64,000 nt of DNA from Anoplolepis gracilipes (GCF_047496725.1 NC_132970.1:17350501-17414500), one strand, 5' to 3'; counted from the first letter of the stretch, positions 34,857-47,839 are shown. Notes: generated from the sequence alone by a model not told the origin. Made by a program: numbers and translations.

Positions 34857-36770
34857 CGTCTTGTGTCAGATCGATGCCGCGGAGACTCGACATGCCCTTC
34901 CTTTCCTCCCGAGAGAAAAACCAATCGCGTTAATTAAAAATCAAATGTATATTTACGAAAACAATCTTCCGAAGCGATATTACAATATAATGCACAGCTG
35001 AATCTCTAATATTTTCGGTTTCTTCTCGTTCTAGTAAAAATTTTCGTCTTAATAAGTTTGAATAAGTTTGTAAGGAATTTTCTAAGGATATAAAAAATAC
35101 AATATATCGTTGCCCGAATCCTAAAGTGATCTTAATTTCATGCGAGAATTTTCTCAAGTTCAGGACTAGAAGTTTAAGTTAAGTGTGGACACACTCGAAG
35201 CAGAGTAAAGTATTATAAGTGGCGTTGCTTCGCGCGCTATAGAGTCATCGATACCTAAAGTCTTTCTCCCCCGCGTCTCAAATGACCTGTTAAACCGATA
35301 AGAAATGGAGAGGGGAAGGGGGGAAGGAGAGAATATTGAAGGGAAAAAAAAAATAAATAAATAACGATGCATATCGGCGGCATACAATGAGCACGCACGC
35401 ACAACAGTTTTTAACGGGGGAAGGGGGAGAGGGGGGAGGGGGTAAGAAAAAAAAAAAAAGAGCGAGTGCAGACATTGTTGTGCCCCAGTTGCTGCCTACC
35501 GGTTGCGGTAACAAACATTTTATGGTATCTAACTCTTTTCGTGACGGCCACAGCATTAAGATTATTAGCATAATTTATAACGGCGGTGTATACTTCCCGC
35601 CGGTCACCATCGCGTTCGCTCCTTTAGCTTTACGTTGACCAGATTGCTTGGGATTGCCGGAAGTCCGAGGATTCTCTGCGAGACTCGCCCCTCGCGACTT
35701 TTACATCGAACCTTGATGTAAGTAGGAGCATGATAACACGGACGGTTGAAATTGATCTGTAATAAATATCGATCGCATTTAGTTGCTTGTTCGTTACAAA
35801 AACGTAAGCTTTATTTTAATATACATTTTATTATTGCTATTAAGATCGTACATTTTTATGCCGGTTTTTGGAAAATTCGACGTAAAAGGTCCGCAAGACT
35901 TCGCGGATGTCTGAAAAATCGATTTTTAAAACACCCGAAGAATCTGGCGATCCTAATCGACTGGGGCTCTCGTCGCCTTTCCGAAGCGTTTTCCGTTGGT
36001 TCCGCTGTCGTCCACTATCCGGATCAAAGATGGAAGAGAGTCCAATGATTTTCTAATACCAAGTTTTCTATATAATACGTAGTATCGATTAATAATTAAT
36101 AATAACAGGATGTGCGCGGATGATGCGGGTGCAAATTGAGTCGAATTCTCTCGAATTATGCAGTTTGAATGGCGGGCAATAATTAAAATATATACATATA
36201 TCGAGAAATGCTTGGAGATTTATATTCGATAATTTTTTCCATCTGAAAAAAAAAAGAATCTCGAGAAATTTTTCGTTACGCGAACAAATATTTTCAATAC
36301 TCGGAAACTCACGTATCGCGCGGAGAGGGATATCAGTAAACATTCAAACTCTCGCGCGGAATTCGCCTCGAATCTCGAATCTTTCGTCGAACGTGCGCCA
36401 GTATTTCTCTGGATTTAATGTCACTTTGCGCGAGCACATATATCGTTATTTATACTTGAATTTCTCGCATCATCTGCGCTCGCCACAATCATCACGAATT
36501 GTACAGTGCTCCGTTGTATCGCTCGACGATGTAAATACAACGACGAACGTCCGACAGTTTTTTTTTTTTTTTTATTTCGGGAACACGTAGCTCAATCGGG
36601 CGCGGCGGGGTGCTTAATCGATCCAAAGATGTATGATCCATCGACAGTTTCTTGAATTCTCTCTTCGCCCTCGAGATTCAAACTACGGCACTTTGACGTA
36701 GCAGCCGGAATAATCAGCGTTTTTTTTTCCTTCCATAAAAAATAAAAAAATAAATAAATCATTCTTTGCA

Positions 36771-36813
<43 letters not shown>

Positions 36814-37959
36814 TATTATATATTTGAAATGATTTTTACACATATGGATTTATATATCCAATAATACGGCCTCGACACTTCTCTCGCGGATTAAACGCCC
36901 CGCGAACGTCCGCAATTGTATCGGTAGAGTATTATTAGGACAGATAAAAAAAAAGAAAAGAAAAAAAAAAGAAACGTGTACTCCTTTCTCCTCCCCTTCT
37001 TCCCTTCCTCCCCCTCCCCCCCTCCGCTCCCATCGCACCAAGTTGACCATCAAGTACACGCGCAATCACCATATACGCGATTCACGTTCGCGATCACCGC
37101 CCTCTCTTAACGCTATTTAATCCTTTTGAATTTCGGTAGATAGATAACGTGATATGATTTCGGATTGTACGAAAGCGACGTGTCTCGCCGACGACGACGC
37201 CGAAGTAACAGTTTATTCACCGTCGTCGAATTATGTCTCGATTATGTTGTTACATACATGCTAATTTGATTATTATCGTTATTATTATACACGCGACACT
37301 TGTAGACATATGCGAAATAGTTTCATATAAGAGGCAAGGCTGCAAACGCAATCTTGGTCTCTTCCGAGACCAACGATGACGGTGCACGTGTTTCTTCTGG
37401 GAGAGCGATTCAAAGTGATGTTGCTATCGTTGATATTATCGTATATTGACGACATTATAATTTATTCTTGTAACGTCATTATATATCGTTATCGCTAAAC
37501 GGTTACCGCGATCGTCATCGGCACCTTTCGCCCACGAAGAAGCAATCATCGTTACATATTACACATGAGCGTTTTGCGTTCAAATCTCGCGTTCAAACAG
37601 TTTCGACGGGCAAATTCAATGTCTCGTGATTAATAGATACACACATGCACACATATACACACATAAACATACGTTGCGTATTGCGGCCGATGATGATCGT
37701 GATGTAATCGAACCAGAAAAAAAAAAAAAAAAAGAAGCGGGACACAAAGGCGAATTAAATATAAATATATATCTATCACTATATCGAGAGTTGTGCGCTG
37801 CGTTTACGCGATTTAAGCTAGTTCATTTGTAAATAAAAACTATTTGACTCTTTGACCTTTTGTGGGTATATTAATTGATCCTATATACATTTATCCTCGA
37901 TCTCTTTTACGGTCCATCGAGATTTATATAAACTGATAGAATGAAAAAATCAAATCTTT

Positions 37960-37965
37960 TTTATT
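37960..37965 (-). terminator. Candidate polyadenylation signal of the CUB gene
   Basis: TTTATT on the plus strand (AATAAA on the minus strand), about 220 bp beyond the stop codon of the CUB gene. Position is suitable; other signals may exist. Confidence 0.3.
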
Positions 37966-38064
37966 TCGAGCCAAGATCACTTTCCGATATTTACTTGGTA
38001 GAAGCGATATCGCTACGATGCTGTGGAAACAATTTATGAGATGAGCAGTGCAGAGTCAATATCG

Positions 38065-38107
<43 letters not shown>

Positions 38108-38187
38108 CGAGGGCGATATTGCCTCCGCATAAACTCGTAGGTCGTGCCAGCGTCTTACGGAGAGTGGAAATTAATTATAAAGCGTTC

Positions 38188-39413
38188 TCAAGCTATGCAA
38201 GCTAACTGCTGGTACGTAAGACACATGCCGGCATTGTCTGCCAACGTGCCAATCGCGTTGCTACCTGGACCGAAAGCCACTCTTATACGGAAGGGCGTAG
38301 TCCAGGTCTCCACGCGGCAGTTACCCTCCGCATCGAGTTCATCTCGTCTGCACAGCGAGTTGCCGCAATGCTCCAGATTGCAGACACCTGCCACGTTGCT
38401 TCCCGGCTGGAACAGACATATATATTTTTCGTTGTCGTCTTTAATAAACGAGTCTTTCGAAGTATAGCTAGCTCCTCTACTCGAATATTTTATTTTATCG
38501 AACACTTTCGAAGATGATTGAATTTCCTTCGCAGCTTGTTAATTATATTCAGATGTTTTGCACGATTACTTACTTTACGTTATGCATTAATAATAGTTTA
38601 TGGTTTAATTTATTGTAATTTAATTTAAACTTCATTTAATTTAATTAAATTTCTCTTTCAATATCTTGCCCGTCTATTACGCTAGATACACAATGACTAT
38701 ATAATTATCATGTATCTAGCAGAAACGGGGAAGATAAAAAGAAATTTAATTTAATTAAATCAAGTCGTGAAAGAAAAAAACGAGTTATTGATTGCAACAA
38801 ATAATAATGATAAAATTAAATGCTCGACGTACCGTGATAAATTCCTCAAAGTCGCAGGGGATAAGTATTCTGTCCCTGCATCGTCCTCCGAACGGAGATG
38901 ATGCCGAATTCGTGCCGGTGGTGAGGACCATCTCCTGCTGCTCGGGCGAGCCCGCTCCCGAGCCTTCGACGACATCCGCGAGATTGGAATTATTCGCGAT
39001 GCTATTTAGATTTCCTCCGGCGATAGCGGAGGTGGAAGCGTTTCCGTTACTCGTGGCGGAAGCTGCATTGACATTCGACGTCGCGTTGGACCGGCCAGGT
39101 CCAATCCGAAAAGAGTCTCTCGCACATGGCTGATAAGCGATACCGCACATGTCTCTCTCCTGACGCACGCACAATAGGTGATCGTGTCTGGCGAGGTATC
39201 TGCCGTTTGGCAAATAATTGAACGTCCTCAAAGTGCCGTTCAGCGAGCGAAAATATTGCAGACACCCGACTGGCGCGCGTTGCTCGAAACCCAATTGCAC
39301 CACGCGCATCTCCCACATTCGTGACTGCAGGCTGCTTGGCAGCCGGAAGTTTAAAGTGATCGGTTCGTTGCCTTCGCTCGCGTCCACATACACTATTAAA
39401 AATATATATGTAT

Positions 39414-39457
<44 letters not shown>

Positions 39458-42400
39458 TTATTTATTTATTTTTCAGAGCTAGAACATTCTATATTTAAAT
39501 TGCTCGAGAACGCGAATATATTTTATATAGCGACGATGGATTTTATTGCACAAGAGAAGCTACAGATATCTTATAAAAATAATGAAGAGATCAAGGTTCT
39601 CTCACCGTGTTGTCCACTGTTCCATCCGCACAGTTCGAAGGATGTCCTGCTGTTATTAATAATCATAACATCCCCGTCACATACACCAGTCATTGCATTT
39701 GGTTGGCCCTGAAATGTGTTTTCAATTTCTCTTTTTCTCTATCTGACTTATTTACAATAAGATTATGATAAATTGATAAAATTATAAGTCACCAGTGACG
39801 AATTAATTAGGTGTTGTTATTGATCGACTAAACTGGTTTAATTAAGCTTTATACTTTATTCGATGTTTGATAGGCTTAACATCAAATCGATTGTTAAAAT
39901 AAGATTATGTATACAGTGCTCTGAATTGTCCTTTTGTTAGACTTCAATTTGGAGAAAATTTTTTTTTAGCGAAAATGTCGAGAAGTCAATAATTTTTGAG
40001 TTTTATTGAAAGAGTTTTCGTCCACTAAACTTTGTACATAAGAAATAAAACTACTGTAAAAAGTATTATAGAATTAAATAAAAGATGTAAAAGTGCACGA
40101 TAAAAAAAAATATAAACTAATAGAGAAATGTGTGTGCATATAAAATTTCTATTATTTACTGTTAATTTTATGTTCATGTAATTTTACATATTTTTTGTAT
40201 AGTGTACATTGTTCGTTAATTTTAAATAAAATTTATTTTAATAGAAATTTTAATTTGAGACTTAGTTACAGAATGAAACAAATTAAAGATTTGCAAAAAA
40301 TAATGACCTCGTTTGACATTTTTTGCTAGAAAGAAAACTCGATTCGAAAAAAAAAATTAAGCAGAGAATTTAAAAGATCATTCAGTGCTTTTATGACTAT
40401 AAAAATATACAATAGACTATAAAAGTCTATATAAATATATATAAGATAGCTGTCCCAGTTATAAGTCATTTAAGGTTGTTGACCACGAGTTTTTTATGTT
40501 TAAAAAAAGGAGTATAATAAGTCGAATATATATATGTTACGTAATAATTTTCTAAACTTTTAGCTATCATATTTAATAAAAATAAAAAGGTTTTTATTTG
40601 TATATAAATAATTATTTAAATTTTGATAACCGTCTATTGATGACCCAGTTGTAAATCACTTATAATCCTTTTGTCCTTTGTTGCAATACGAAACAACATA
40701 TCTCTTATTTTGCAGAGAAATATAAACTTTCTTTATTTATGAAATATGTAGTATTTCTTACTATTGACATTTACATTGCAGATTGAACAAAAACATCGCC
40801 AGTTAAAAATTCTTTTTTTAATTTTTTTGCAATATTATAGTTAAGTTAAAAATGTGATATTTTACTAATAGATGGCATGATAATATTTCTTTTTAAATAT
40901 GTTTACTAATATAATTATAATAAATATGTTAAATAATTTAATTGTTTAATAAAATGAATTTAAAAGCAAAAGTGACTTACTATTGGGACATGACTTACAA
41001 TTGGGACAGTTGCCTTATTAATGTATTAAGAAAATAAATTGATGAAGAGAAGCATATCTTTTATAGAAATGCACAACTAAATATCGATTTCTCAATAAGA
41101 AATAAGCATCGTTGCAGTCTCTAGGTAAGTGTTTCATTTACGCGCGTCATGTTAGCATCGACATTGTCTTGGCAACTTGCGGAATATTAGATCGCGTATT
41201 AAATAGCGTTCAGGGGAATCAACGTTCGCCATTGGCCCAAGTGGATTCCGTCGGTGGATAACGCCATAGCAATAAGACATCCCTGAAACTTACAATGTTA
41301 AAATGGACAAAGTCGATCCTCAATTGGCTGACCTCCGTATCGATCTTTCGTACGACCACCGTGCAGTTCATAGGCCGGTCGATGAGGTTGGGAAAACCAG
41401 GACTGGTCACGTAGGTCAGATTATTCTGTACCTCGTTGTCGCAGCTTGCCGTGACTGAAAATCACAGGTTAATTGATCGACACAGTTAACGGGACACGTT
41501 GGGAATATTTAATTAGATATTAGTCATTCAAACTCCGCTTCGTAATTTCATGAGATTACGAGTCTGTATTTTTATGTCGACGGAAAAACGGATAAAATAT
41601 ACCGCGTCAATCATCTTTTTAAAGTCGTTAAGATATCATTCCCAATTGATATAAGATCGTATCGATGCACGAATAATAAATTGGCGGGCGTCCAATATTA
41701 AAGTTACTGATGTAACGACGCTATTAGCCTTCTAAAGTTAAGTGGGAAATCGGACACCTGAGTTGGAGTAGTGCCGAGTTAACTTTGTTGAGATATATCT
41801 TGTATAAGTTACTACTTTGTTGCTTCTCTCATGCGTTCTGTATGTTAAATAATTCTTTCGAAATAATTTTTTTTTTCAATTAATCGACTTTGCACGAATT
41901 GATTTATACACAAAAATTAATTTATAAAAATATCAGCTTAAGCTCAATATGTTAATTTTTTGAAAGAATATCTAATGTAAATTTTTATTTTTTGTTTATA
42001 CTGTGCGTCAATTATAATAATTTTTCCGCGAAACAATTTTCCAAAATTGTAATTAATTTTATGCCGATTAATCTATATTTATATAAAAAATCCAAATTCA
42101 AATGTATACAATTTTTCGATAAGTAACAATTTTATACGACATGATCTATATGAAAAAAAATCAGGCATTGGAATTCGATAATTTTCGTTAAATTTCTTTT
42201 CATCATCGTTTCTTTCAAAGAATGTTTTAATTGTAATAATTTTGTCGCAAAACCATCTTCCGAAATTACAATTAATTTTATGTACAAGAGATTAATCTAA
42301 AAATAAAAATCTAAATTGAGATGTATATAATTTTATACTGATCGATTAATCTATTTTATACTTGGATTGATTTGTATAAAAAGTCAAACATCATCAAGAA

Positions 42401-45064
42401 AGAGTTTAATGCCAACTTCTCTAAAAAAAATTCAATGCAACTTTCTGCTTCTCTTATATACTATGTCAATTATAATAATTTTCTCCTACAACAACTTTAT
42501 AAATTGCAATTAGTTTTCTGCAGATAAATTTAATTTATATTTAAAAGAAATTTTTTAGATTCCAAAGTATGCACGAGTTATGATGTAATTAATGTTAGTT
42601 ACACCAAAAAGAGTTAGTTATTCTCGTCGAAACTTCTTGATCGAAATTCACATCCGCGTGGACGGATTAAATGCGAATTCCAGACATTCCAACACTTTCG
42701 CGAACTATCCGCCGTAGGCGTCGTCGTGTGATATTCTCGCGAACAGCCGGTCTTCGATAACGAGTTCTCATTCAGGTATTCAGTGACCGTTTTAGAATCT
42801 CGGGACGCTATTCAACAGCCCGCCGCCCCGGTTAGGAAGAAGCGGTTACTACCTTTGCATGTAGATCTTACTTCCTCCATCCCGTAACGGGGTGGCAGCT
42901 TGGTGGACAGTATAAAAAATGTATGAACGTGATGTCGCGCGTTGCATTCAACGATTCGATGAAAAGAGCACAAAAAGATAAAGATACAGGGGGATAGCTT
43001 TCGATTCGAAACACTCGCAGCACATTTGTGTATCGTGCTTGCACAAGTGTAATAATCAAGATTCTATTAAGATGTATAAATAATAACGAGGCTCTCGCAT
43101 AGAAATAAATTAATAATAATGACAGTAGAGAGCAAAAGTATATATCGCAAAATTTATGATGTAACTAAGGGTAATATAAATCTAAGAATAAATTAAAAAA
43201 TTGGATATAGTGAAATAAATAATTTAATACAAATTCATAGAATCAATAATCAAATTATAAATCGAAATAAAATTATAATAACGAACGTTTGAGGCTCATT
43301 CTTTGAGTCTTCTTCAGCGCAAATAAATATAAATAAAAATGATTACAGTATCGGTGGTAATATATGAGTCGTTAAAAACATAAACTGACCTCGGTAAAAT
43401 AATTAGTCGCAAAAATGGAATATACATAGAGAAATTAATAATAACGTTTGTCAGTCATCAAGATTATATTTAGATGTATAATTATATAGAGGATTTTTCT
43501 CTCTCAAAATCATCGACTTTTAATCTAACAATTACGATTACTCAAATTTACACATAAAATATTTTTGCTTGTTTTTATCGCAAAAAAGAAATTTAAATAT
43601 ATTTTAAATATATATTCAGAAATTGAAATTAATTTTGATAAAACAAAAGACACAATATACAGTAGTCTTGAAGAAGTAAAGCTTGCTTGTGTACAAAAAT
43701 ATAATCCAATAATATTATTCATAAAAAAACTTTTAGATAAAAAAGGACGATACGATTATAAGTTAAACAAAGATCTACATCTATAAATACAATATATATT
43801 TTCTTTTCTTCGTTCTTTGCCGATCATTACATAATCACCGTTCTAATCTCGTAAAAGCTATGGAGGTTATTTATAGCTAAAGGTCACGTTCACACATCTC
43901 TGATCGCGAAAGCATTAGAAATTTGTTTTTTGTTCGTGTTATACAGCTTTTGTAAATTCACATAAAGTGCACATATGCAAATATACGTGCGCGTTAATAT
44001 ATACGGTACATCCTCTTTATATTGCATTTCGAAATTCATATCGACAAATTATTGCAAGATTACGCATTCGCGATAACAAAACTCGGACATGCAAGATGCG
44101 TCGAGAAGCAGACGTACTAGGAAGTGGTGTTCGGGAAATCGGTCAAGAATCCGTACGTACGGTATGGCCCTGTTTTCGACAGAGCATGCACCGTGGCGGA
44201 AAGAGCGAATGGATGCAGACCGGATAAAAAGCAACAAGAAGCAATTGGACGAAACGGAGACGGAAGATGGAACGGTCGCGAAAAGACTACACAGAAAAAA
44301 AGAATATTCTTACTTTGACAATATCTTTAGTTTCAAAATGTAAATCTTGAAATGAGATTATATCGCGTTAAACAAAGAAAATTTCCTTGGATGAAGACAT
44401 TTTATATCGTTCAACCGAGAAAAATATATTCTTGTTATTTAAGAATAATTTTCTTGAATGGAGAGGAAAAAATGTTGGATAGAAAAAATAACACATGTTT
44501 AAATCGAAGATTATAATTTTCTTAGAGTTAAAATAATTATTTTATTCTTGAAATGATAATGATAGTATTGAAATAAGAGTATAATATTATTGAAATTTAA
44601 GATTTTTAAATTCTTCTAAAAAGATTATAAATTGTTGCGTATATATGAAACAATGAACGCGTTTATATGAGTATATAAGTTTTGATTTGACACTTACTTT
44701 TTTTTCTGTGTAGCCGTATAAAAACTTCTTCCGCGCTACGAAAGAATTGGAAATTTAAAAAAGCGGTATAAATTAAAGCGGAAATGCTCATCTATTTTTC
44801 GATTAAAATTTCACGATCACGAAATATATATACTTAGAAAAAAGAATCACTATAAAAAATTGTTACTTTAATTTAATTTTAAAAAATATCTCTTTAAAAA
44901 ATTAGTATTGTTAATCGCGTGTAATAAAATATTGTTTTAAATATGTAAATTAATTAAATAACTTGAAAATAAATAAGATTTCGCTAAATTTTCATTTTCA
45001 AATGCATCTACAAAATATTCTCTCGCATTAAACATTAAACGGTCCATTAATGTATATAAATGGT

Positions 45065-45110
<46 letters not shown>

Positions 45111-47694
45111 TATTGTATCCTTCATAAATTTTAACTTAATTGCTGTTCCTTTTACGAATTTAATGTAGTGGTTAATTATAAAATTATTAAGTCTAATATC
45201 TTGAAAATAAAAGCGCTTTGACAAATTAAACTTTAGAAAAATGCACGCTAAGATATCCATTTTTCAGCAAACTTTAAATCAATTTTATAAAATGTAATAT
45301 TGAATTTAAATTTTCAAAAAAATTTATCGTTAGAAATTAAAAAAAATTGTTGAATACAGTCGTGCTTTGTCGATAAAAGAAAAGTATTTTTAAAATTGCG
45401 AAGAAATTTAACGAAATTTTTATTTAGGCAGACGTGCCTTGCATCTAAAACTTGACGGTTAAAAAAGTTAAATATCAATTCAATGTCAATAATAATATAA
45501 TGTAAGTATGCTTTACGATTATTTATAAAAACTCTTCGAATTAATACATATCGTTAGTGTTATAGCCTATCTCTTTTAACATAGTTTATTATTAATTAAA
45601 TGAAAATTCTATACGTTCAGCTGTGCCCGATTACGTTTCGAAAGTACGTAAACAAGACGTAGGAGAGACGCTGGGCCCCATATGCGGTGTGCGATTCTCG
45701 GTGACCGCGCCGAAAGGCAATTAAGTAACTGTATAACTCGGTCTTCAAGTTCTTCCTCGTGCGATCTCTCGTATACCGTTCCTCCTTCTTGCCTTCCTTC
45801 TTCGAGTGCTCCCTTTCACGCTATCGACGAGAACGTGTGCCGCTTATAAGAGATCGTCTTAGATTGGAATTACGCCCGCCTTTTCGATACCGTTAAATTG
45901 AGAAGTAAAGGAACTTATCGATCGATTTGGCATCAATTATGAAAAAAATCTCATCGTCTTTAGACGTTAAAGATACATACGATACTCTCAACTAAAAGAG
46001 CTTTTGCGCGTACTTTGGACAACTTAAATGATGCGATCGATCAGTTATTTAGATAGCCTATACGAAACCATCTCGTATAGACTAGAAAGAGCCTCACGGA
46101 TCAGATTATTATGTGGAGAAAAAAAAAAAAAACGAGAAGCAGATGGAAAAAAAGAAATTATATGATATATTTGAAGATGCCTACAATGTATCGCGGATGT
46201 GGAAAAGAGCTGATATTCGGATTATCCTTCTTTCGGATTCGGAACGGCGCTCTCGCTCGGAGTGGATTTTACGATATCGCTTTTATGATGACAGGTATAA
46301 CTCGCGCGTATACGATGAATGACAGAGATAACTCACATATGCAGCACACGCCGAATCCGAGTGCACACGGTCCATGAGACACCCCGCGCTGGATACGACA
46401 CTCGTATGTGTTCATGCATGTTCCCTGGCGTCGTTTGTCCTCGGACAGGCATTCCTCCTCCACCGGAACGGGAAAAAAGTTTAACACTGCGCAAAACGAG
46501 TCAGTATAAAACGCGAAGAAAGATCCGTTTGTTCATCCTTCGGACTTTACTCGGTAATGTCATTTTTTTTCCGATTATTTTTTGGCCATTGTGTAAATGA
46601 ATTTCAGGAGTGTAAAGTATAAATAAATAAATAAATGGATTACCCTCTTTCTCTCTCTTGTAAAATAATAAAAATAATTAAATTAAAATTCAGTAAAATA
46701 ATAAAATTTACGAGCGATGGCAAACTACTAAAAATGCTAACACGGGAGATAATATGGAATCTTATTTAATTTTCTTCGGCTTAAAGGATTAAAGGCGGCA
46801 ATTGTTACAAATTGTTGTAAACTTCGTCGTAATCCAGTAGCAGAATGTATATTTTGAATTCTTCTTGAGCTCTCTCTTCGCAGATATTTACGATTCAACA
46901 TCTGCTCCTTTTCACTTCAACTAAATGTTTATTTGTAGGAAAATAATTCTTCAAGAAAGTCTTCAACAAAATTTTATCCAATGTCTAAAAAAATAATTAA
47001 TCCTTACAAATCTTCACAAAATAATCAATTACACGTGTGTTTTTTTAGTAAAATAAAAATGTTTTGATTGAAGAAATAAACAAGTTACTCGACAGTAATA
47101 ATATTTAACATGAATGAACTATTGTTCATTCACGCACTGCACGGAAACTACTGATTTTTGTAAAGTTTACAAGATCTCCTCTTGTACATCGCAAAGAGCG
47201 CCTATTCTATATTTTTCTCTCGAGTTAACAAGCGAACAAGAGAAATGGCAAACTAAAAATGTTAAACACGAGGGATAACGTGTAATCTTCAATTTTCTTC
47301 GGCTTAAAGAACGCGGCGAATTGTTACATTATAAATTTCATCATCGTAATCCAGTGCAGAATGCTATGTATATTTTGAATTATCTTTTCTCGAACTTCCT
47401 TTCCGATAATATTTACTCGCTGCCTACGTTCGTTTTTTTATTTAACTCACCCCTGGAAAATCGAGCTGCATCCCCTTCAAGCAGCTTGTTCGACACCTTA
47501 TTCGTAGCGCGAGTCGACCAGAAATTCAGCCCTAAGAACGACCATTGATGTGTCATCTCTGGTAAGGAGAGCATCAAGACCCCGAGGCTATTCAGCATGC
47601 ACTGGACACCGCTCCCCGCCGACGGGAACGATGCTCTAGCCACCGTAACAGCGACGCATAAAACGACGAATATCTCATGATAGCGTGAAAGCAT
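38188..47694 (-). CDS. Secreted CUB-domain protein with N-terminal cysteine-rich module
   Basis: Six coding exons on the minus strand in order: 47694-47451, 46486-46337, 41454-41294, 39708-39606, 39392-38833 and 38406-38188 (TGA). All junctions have GT-AG ends and compatible phases (1, 1, 0, 1, 0), giving 478 residues. Residues 1-21 form a signal peptide (FVVLCVAVTVARA). Exon 2 encodes a disulfide-type module (GTCMNTYEC...GPCALGFGVCC). Exons 3-5 form a CUB domain with SPGFPN, DFVHFNI, CDGD and FELCGWNSGQH. Exon 5 continues into a Ser/Asn/Gly-rich linker (residues ~290-370). Exon 6 completes a second Cys-rich, CUB-like segment (GNCRVETWTTPFRIRVAFG). This Cys-rich-plus-CUB layout is common in insect extracellular proteins of unknown function. 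I expect secretion and ligand binding but cannot name a partner. No protease domain is present. Confidence 0.85.
39415..39451. repeat. (TA)n microsatellite in a CUB-gene intron
   Basis: TA repeat just upstream (minus sense) of the acceptor of the fifth coding exon. Confidence 0.9.
39709..41293. other. CUB gene intron 3
   Basis: AT-rich intron. Its main content is the TA-flanked MITE at 40444-41015; no other feature recognised. Confidence 0.7.
40444..41015. mobile_element. TA-flanked MITE (family C)
   Basis: The left end AGATAGCTGTCCCAGTTATA and the right end (complement of AGGCAACTGTCCCAATTGTA) form an imperfect terminal inverted repeat of about 27 bp that continues into TAAGTCAT. TA flanks both sides (40442-40443 and 41016-41017). 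An internal CCCAGTTGTAAATCACTTAT at about 40645 and a duplicated GACTTAC.ATTGGGACA at the right end repeat the terminal motif. There is no coding capacity. Confidence 0.75.
42008..42545. repeat. Three-unit degenerate tandem repeat
   Basis: A motif of type TCAATTATAATAATTTT...ACAATTAATTTTATG...ATTAATCTA occurs at about 42008, 42227 and 42465, with spacing of about 219 and 238 bp. Intervening sequence is also related. Units have diverged by substitutions and indels. Confidence 0.6.
43270..43330 (-). mobile_element. Penelope-like element tail with degraded hammerhead-like motif
   Basis: On the minus strand CTGAAGA (43317-43311) is followed by ACTC...GAG, able to pair as a stem, and then CAAAC. 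This is close to the CUGANGA-stem II-GAAAC core of ribozymes in Penelope-like elements, but the second core has a C where G is needed. No GIY-YIG or RT remnant was recognised nearby. Low certainty. Confidence 0.3.
44287..44713. mobile_element. MITE, family B copy 2
   Basis: A 427-bp element with terminal inverted repeats CTACACAGAAAAAAA at the left and TTTTTTTCTGTGTAG at the right. It is the reverse complement of 18681-19103 with scattered differences. Subterminal AAGTAAG and TCAAAGTAAGAATA motifs also mirror each other. There is no coding capacity and no clear target duplication. Confidence 0.82.
45068..45109. repeat. (TA)n microsatellite
   Basis: TA repeat in CUB intron 2. Confidence 0.95.
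46717..47385. repeat. Direct repeat pair in CUB gene intron 1
   Basis: Copies at 46717-46865 and 47244-47385 share ATGGCAAACT, TTTTCTTCGGCTTAAAG, CGTAATCCAGT and TATATTTTGAATT in the same order, with indels. The spacing is about 527 bp. It looks like an old local duplication inside the intron. Confidence 0.7.
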
Positions 47695-47839
47695 AATCGC
47701 GCCACTGATCACCGGTATCCGCGAAATCGCATTCCCGGCTCCCGGCGGCTGCTGGGACTCATCCGAGCTAACCGAAGACCGCGCTGCCGACTGACCGTCA
47801 ACGAGACTCCACGCGTATCAGGCCCACGCGTCTCAGGAC

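Larger units (their letters stand above)
33963..38187. other. Convergent intergenic region between Shaw and the CUB gene
   Basis: No supported coding sequence. It holds a (GA)n run (34770-34856), an AT palindromic tract (36777-36825), a (CT)n run (38066-38104) and several poly(A) or poly(T) runs. Segments 35600-36050 and 36090-37600 are GC-richer and CpG-rich but have only short frames. Lies between two 3' ends, so long untranslated regions of either gene may extend into it. Confidence 0.4.
41455..46336. other. CUB gene intron 2
   Basis: About 4.9 kb without recognised coding exons. It contains a three-unit degenerate tandem repeat (42008-42545), a hammerhead-like retroelement tail (about 43270-43400), a family B MITE (44287-44713), a (TA)n run (45068-45109) and GC-richer islets at 42640-42860, 44085-44280 and 45650-45830. 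The islet at 44085-44280 is open in three frames but shows no domain or splice evidence. Confidence 0.6.

Noticed and set aside
36588..36620. tRNA-like text (GTAGCTCAATCGGGC)
   Set aside because: Resembles a tRNA D-arm, but no acceptor stem, anticodon arm or T-arm could be placed around it.
44089..44343. Overlapping frames of 84-86 codons upstream of the family B MITE
   Set aside because: One runs into the MITE; three overlapping frames, none with domain or splice support. Kept only as a GC-richer islet.
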